Below, one piece after another: positions 6,259 to 7,606 of a stretch of DNA of 7,606 nt (position 1 is the stretch's first letter; each line of letters begins with the position of its first letter). The translations under genes were made by a program, and so were the position numbers. A model generated the notes under the pieces. The model was given only the letters and a program-made list of their open reading frames with translations. It had not been told where the DNA came from and made no database searches. The DNA comes from RGIG8775 sp045128735 (GTDB taxonomy: Bacteria; Bacillota; Clostridia; Oscillospirales; CAG-272): the NCBI GenBank assembly GCA_045128735.1, contig JBGVRT010000119.1, positions 1 through 7,606 of the forward strand. The letters run 5' to 3'.

Positions 6259-6297
6259 GACTCAACTATCTGACTTCAGGGTGGTTGAGTCATTTTT
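6259..6297 (+). terminator. Probable intrinsic terminator after rpmF
   Basis: GACTCAAC (6259-6266) pairs with GTTGAGTC (6284-6291), followed by ATTTTTG. The 17-nt interior may form a small extra helix, CTGA/TCAG at 6270-6279. It begins 20 nt after the rpmF stop. With an 8-bp stem and only five T it may be leaky. I see no good promoter between it and the lipoprotein gene, so partial read-through may supply that gene. Confidence 0.65.
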
Positions 6298-6327
6298 GTA
6301 GAATTTTTGATTCGAAAGGAATATAAA

Positions 6328-7437
6328 ATGAAAAGATTTGCAAGATTGATGGCGCTTGCCTTTGCGCTTGTGCTTTGCCTGTCAATGTTTGCCTGCGGAG
6401 ACGGCGAGGAGACTACCGTGCCCACGCTTGACGAGGGCAAGGACGGCGATACCTATTCGGCAATGGACTATATGAAAGAGGACCTTTCGGGTTACGTAAA
6501 GCTTGGGCAGTACAAGGGGCTTAAGGTTAACGCGCCCCGACATATCGTGACTGAGGCTGAGATAGACGCCGAGATACAGGACTTTATCGACGCACATACA
6601 ACCTACGAGCCATACGAGGTGCACGTTACCGACAGAGCTACCGTGGCGGGCGACTTTGTAAACGTCAGCTACGTGGGCAAGATAGACGGCGAGGCTTTTG
6701 AGGGCGGAAGCGCGGAGGCGGATTCTATCGTACTTACCGAGAACAACGGACATATTGATTGGTTTGAGGATGACCTCTACGGCATTATGCCCGGCACAAC
6801 CGTGGTGTCTACGGGATTTTTCCCAGAGGACTATCACGAGCATCTTGCGGGCAAGGAGGTCAGCTTTGAGATAACTCTCAACTACATAGCAGGTCACTAT
6901 ACTATCCCCGAGTTCAACGACGGGTTCGTTAAAGAAAAGCTCGACTTTGACAGCGCAGAGGCTTACAGAGAGTTCTTGCGTGACCTTCTCCAAAAGGAGT
7001 CGGATGCCGAGTACGACGTGCAGAAGTATCAGCTTATGTGGGAGCAGATAATGGCAAATGCCGAGACCCTTGAGCTTCCCACGGCGCAGATAATGTACTA
7101 CTACACCTCGGAGCGCAGTATTTACGAGGTTTACGCCGCAGAGAACGGATACACCTACGACGAGCTTCTGGCGCAGTTGGGCGTTACCGACGAGTACCTC
7201 AGAGAGGTTATGGGTAAGCGCGTGGAGGAGGAGATAATTTTCTACTCTATCGTTAAAGCCGAAGGGCTTGAGGTTACCGACGAGGACTATGCCAACGGCG
7301 TTATTGAGTACGCTGAGGCGCAGGGAATGAGCGAGTCGGCACTCGTTGAGCAGTACGGCGAGGAGTATATCAGAGAATGCGTCCTTTGGGATAAGATGAT
7401 GTACACCCTCGGAGAAATGAATAGCTTTGTTGAATAA
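6328..7437 (+). CDS. Trigger-factor-like FKBP peptidyl-prolyl isomerase lipoprotein
   Basis: Predicted surface-anchored lipoprotein, likely a chaperone and prolyl isomerase for exported proteins. The 369 residues begin with a basic then hydrophobic signal peptide and a lipobox-like MFAC with C23 as the lipid-bearing residue. A short acidic linker follows. Residues about 105-187 form an FKBP domain of the trigger-factor subfamily: VNVSYVGKIDGEAFEGG, then FFPEDYHEHLAGKEVSFEI, which closely matches the trigger-factor family pattern. Residues about 195-369 are mostly helical and acidic and resemble the trigger-factor C-terminal substrate-cradling domain. The N-terminal ribosome-binding domain of cytosolic trigger factor is absent, replaced by the signal peptide and a short segment (about 55-100). 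An upstream TTG at 6307 is in frame, but AAAGGA at 6315-6320, 7 nt before ATG 6328, fixes the start. The role is inferred from domain content; the isomerase activity is unproven. Confidence 0.9.
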   Translation: MKRFARLMALAFALVLCLSMFACGDGEETTVPTLDEGKDGDTYSAMDYMKEDLSGYVKLGQYKGLKVNAPRHIVTEAEIDAEIQDFIDAHTTYEPYEVHVTDRATVAGDFVNVSYVGKIDGEAFEGGSAEADSIVLTENNGHIDWFEDDLYGIMPGTTVVSTGFFPEDYHEHLAGKEVSFEITLNYIAGHYTIPEFNDGFVKEKLDFDSAEAYREFLRDLLQKESDAEYDVQKYQLMWEQIMANAETLELPTAQIMYYYTSERSIYEVYAAENGYTYDELLAQLGVTDEYLREVMGKRVEEEIIFYSIVKAEGLEVTDEDYANGVIEYAEAQGMSESALVEQYGEEYIRECVLWDKMMYTLGEMNSFVE

Positions 7438-7439
7438 GA

Positions 7440-7465
7440 AAAAGGCTGTCGCGAGACAGCCTTTT
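7440..7465 (+). terminator. Rho-independent terminator after the lipoprotein gene
   Basis: GGCTGTC (7444-7450) and GACAGCC (7455-7461) form a perfect stem capped by a GCGA tetraloop (GNRA type), extended by AAAA/TTTT pairing with 7440-7443 and 7462-7465. It starts 3 nt after the stop codon. The A run before it would let it work in both directions. A second GC-rich inverted repeat, GCGCGTG/CACGCGC at 7466-7481, follows immediately. Confidence 0.9.
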
Positions 7466-7509
7466 GCGCGTGAGCACGCGCAGGCATAGCGCGCCCGTAT
7501 CTGTGATTT

Positions 7510-7606
7510 GTGCGAACATATCCGTCGCAACCCACTCGGTCGCTAAACACGACCTCGTTAGCTTTGGGTGACCGATAAATTATTGTTTGAAGGTGTGTTC
7601 GCACCG
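7510..7606 (+). repeat. Nested inverted-repeat element with right arm of the window-end repeat
   Basis: No gene is visible here. GTGCGAACA (7510-7518) pairs with TGTTCGCAC (7596-7604); inside, ACCCA (7530-7534) pairs with TGGGT (7565-7569), and innermost GGTCG (7538-7542) pairs with CGACC (7550-7554). The result is a branched, cruciform-capable unit of 95 nt. Its last 37 bases (7570-7606) match 127-163 on the opposite strand at 35 of 37 positions. The left copy lacks the first half of this element. The element probably continues beyond the window edge. Confidence 0.65.

Noticed and set aside
6382..7530. A 382-codon open frame antisense to the lipoprotein gene
   Set aside because: It is a shadow frame; the sense strand has signal peptide, lipobox, FKBP motifs and RBS.
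7287..7604. A minus-strand frame over the right-end repeat, sharing an RTHxQTIIYRS peptide with a frame at the left end
   Set aside because: The shared peptide is simply the translated noncoding repeat; there is no RBS and the frame runs antisense into the lipoprotein gene.
127..7606. A composite transposon bounded by the end repeats
   Set aside because: The interior is all housekeeping genes with no transposase or integrase, so transposition of the whole segment is not supported.

Overview
This window reads as ordinary chromosomal DNA from a Gram-positive, Clostridia-type bacterium (Bacillota, perhaps an Oscillospiraceae-like gut lineage). The evidence is the strong GGAGG/AAAGGA ribosome binding sites, sigma-A promoters with 17-bp spacing, the archaeal/eukaryote-type prolyl-tRNA synthetase, a DUF4830 protein, a yceD-rpmF pair and an exported trigger-factor-like lipoprotein. 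The lineage is inferred from protein families only. I see no phage, transposase, CRISPR, tRNA or rRNA gene.

Layout, left to right. 1-163: a noncoding, hairpin-rich block resembling a dispersed repeat. 174-205: intrinsic terminator for the leftward gap gene. 225-1256 (-): glyceraldehyde-3-phosphate dehydrogenase, with its own RBS and likely promoter. 1407-2153 (-): a TagA/WecG/CpsF-family glycosyltransferase. 2154-2271: divergent intergenic region with a perfect TTGACA-17-TATAAT promoter facing right. 2272-3714 (+): proS. 3750-4862 (+): a RodA/FtsW-family peptidoglycan polymerase, probably co-transcribed with proS. 4875-4927: a terminator-like hairpin whose 3' arm also holds the ribosome binding site of the next gene. 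4928-5395 (+): exported or membrane-anchored DUF4830 protein. 5488-5994 (+): YceD/DUF177. 6057-6239 (+): ribosomal protein L32. 6328-7437 (+): lipoprotein with trigger-factor-type FKBP and C-terminal domains. 7440-7465: terminator. 7510-7606: a nested inverted-repeat element.

The genes are housekeeping: glycolysis (gap), translation and ribosome production (proS, yceD, rpmF), cell-envelope synthesis (tagA-like, rodA-like) and folding of exported proteins (the lipoprotein). Three recognisable sigma-A promoters (before proS, yceD and rpmF) and three or four terminator-like hairpins divide the region into short transcription units.

The most interesting features are not genes. (1) The hairpin at 4875-4927 looks like a terminator, yet it would sequester the GGGAGG Shine-Dalgarno of the following gene; a TATAAT within its 5' half could start transcripts that escape it. 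(2) Matching 37-bp sequences in opposite orientation sit at the two extreme ends of the window (127-163 and 7570-7606, 35 of 37 positions identical). They are either a genomic inverted-repeat pair or the repeats at which an assembly contig stopped. I found no convincing new multi-gene system.
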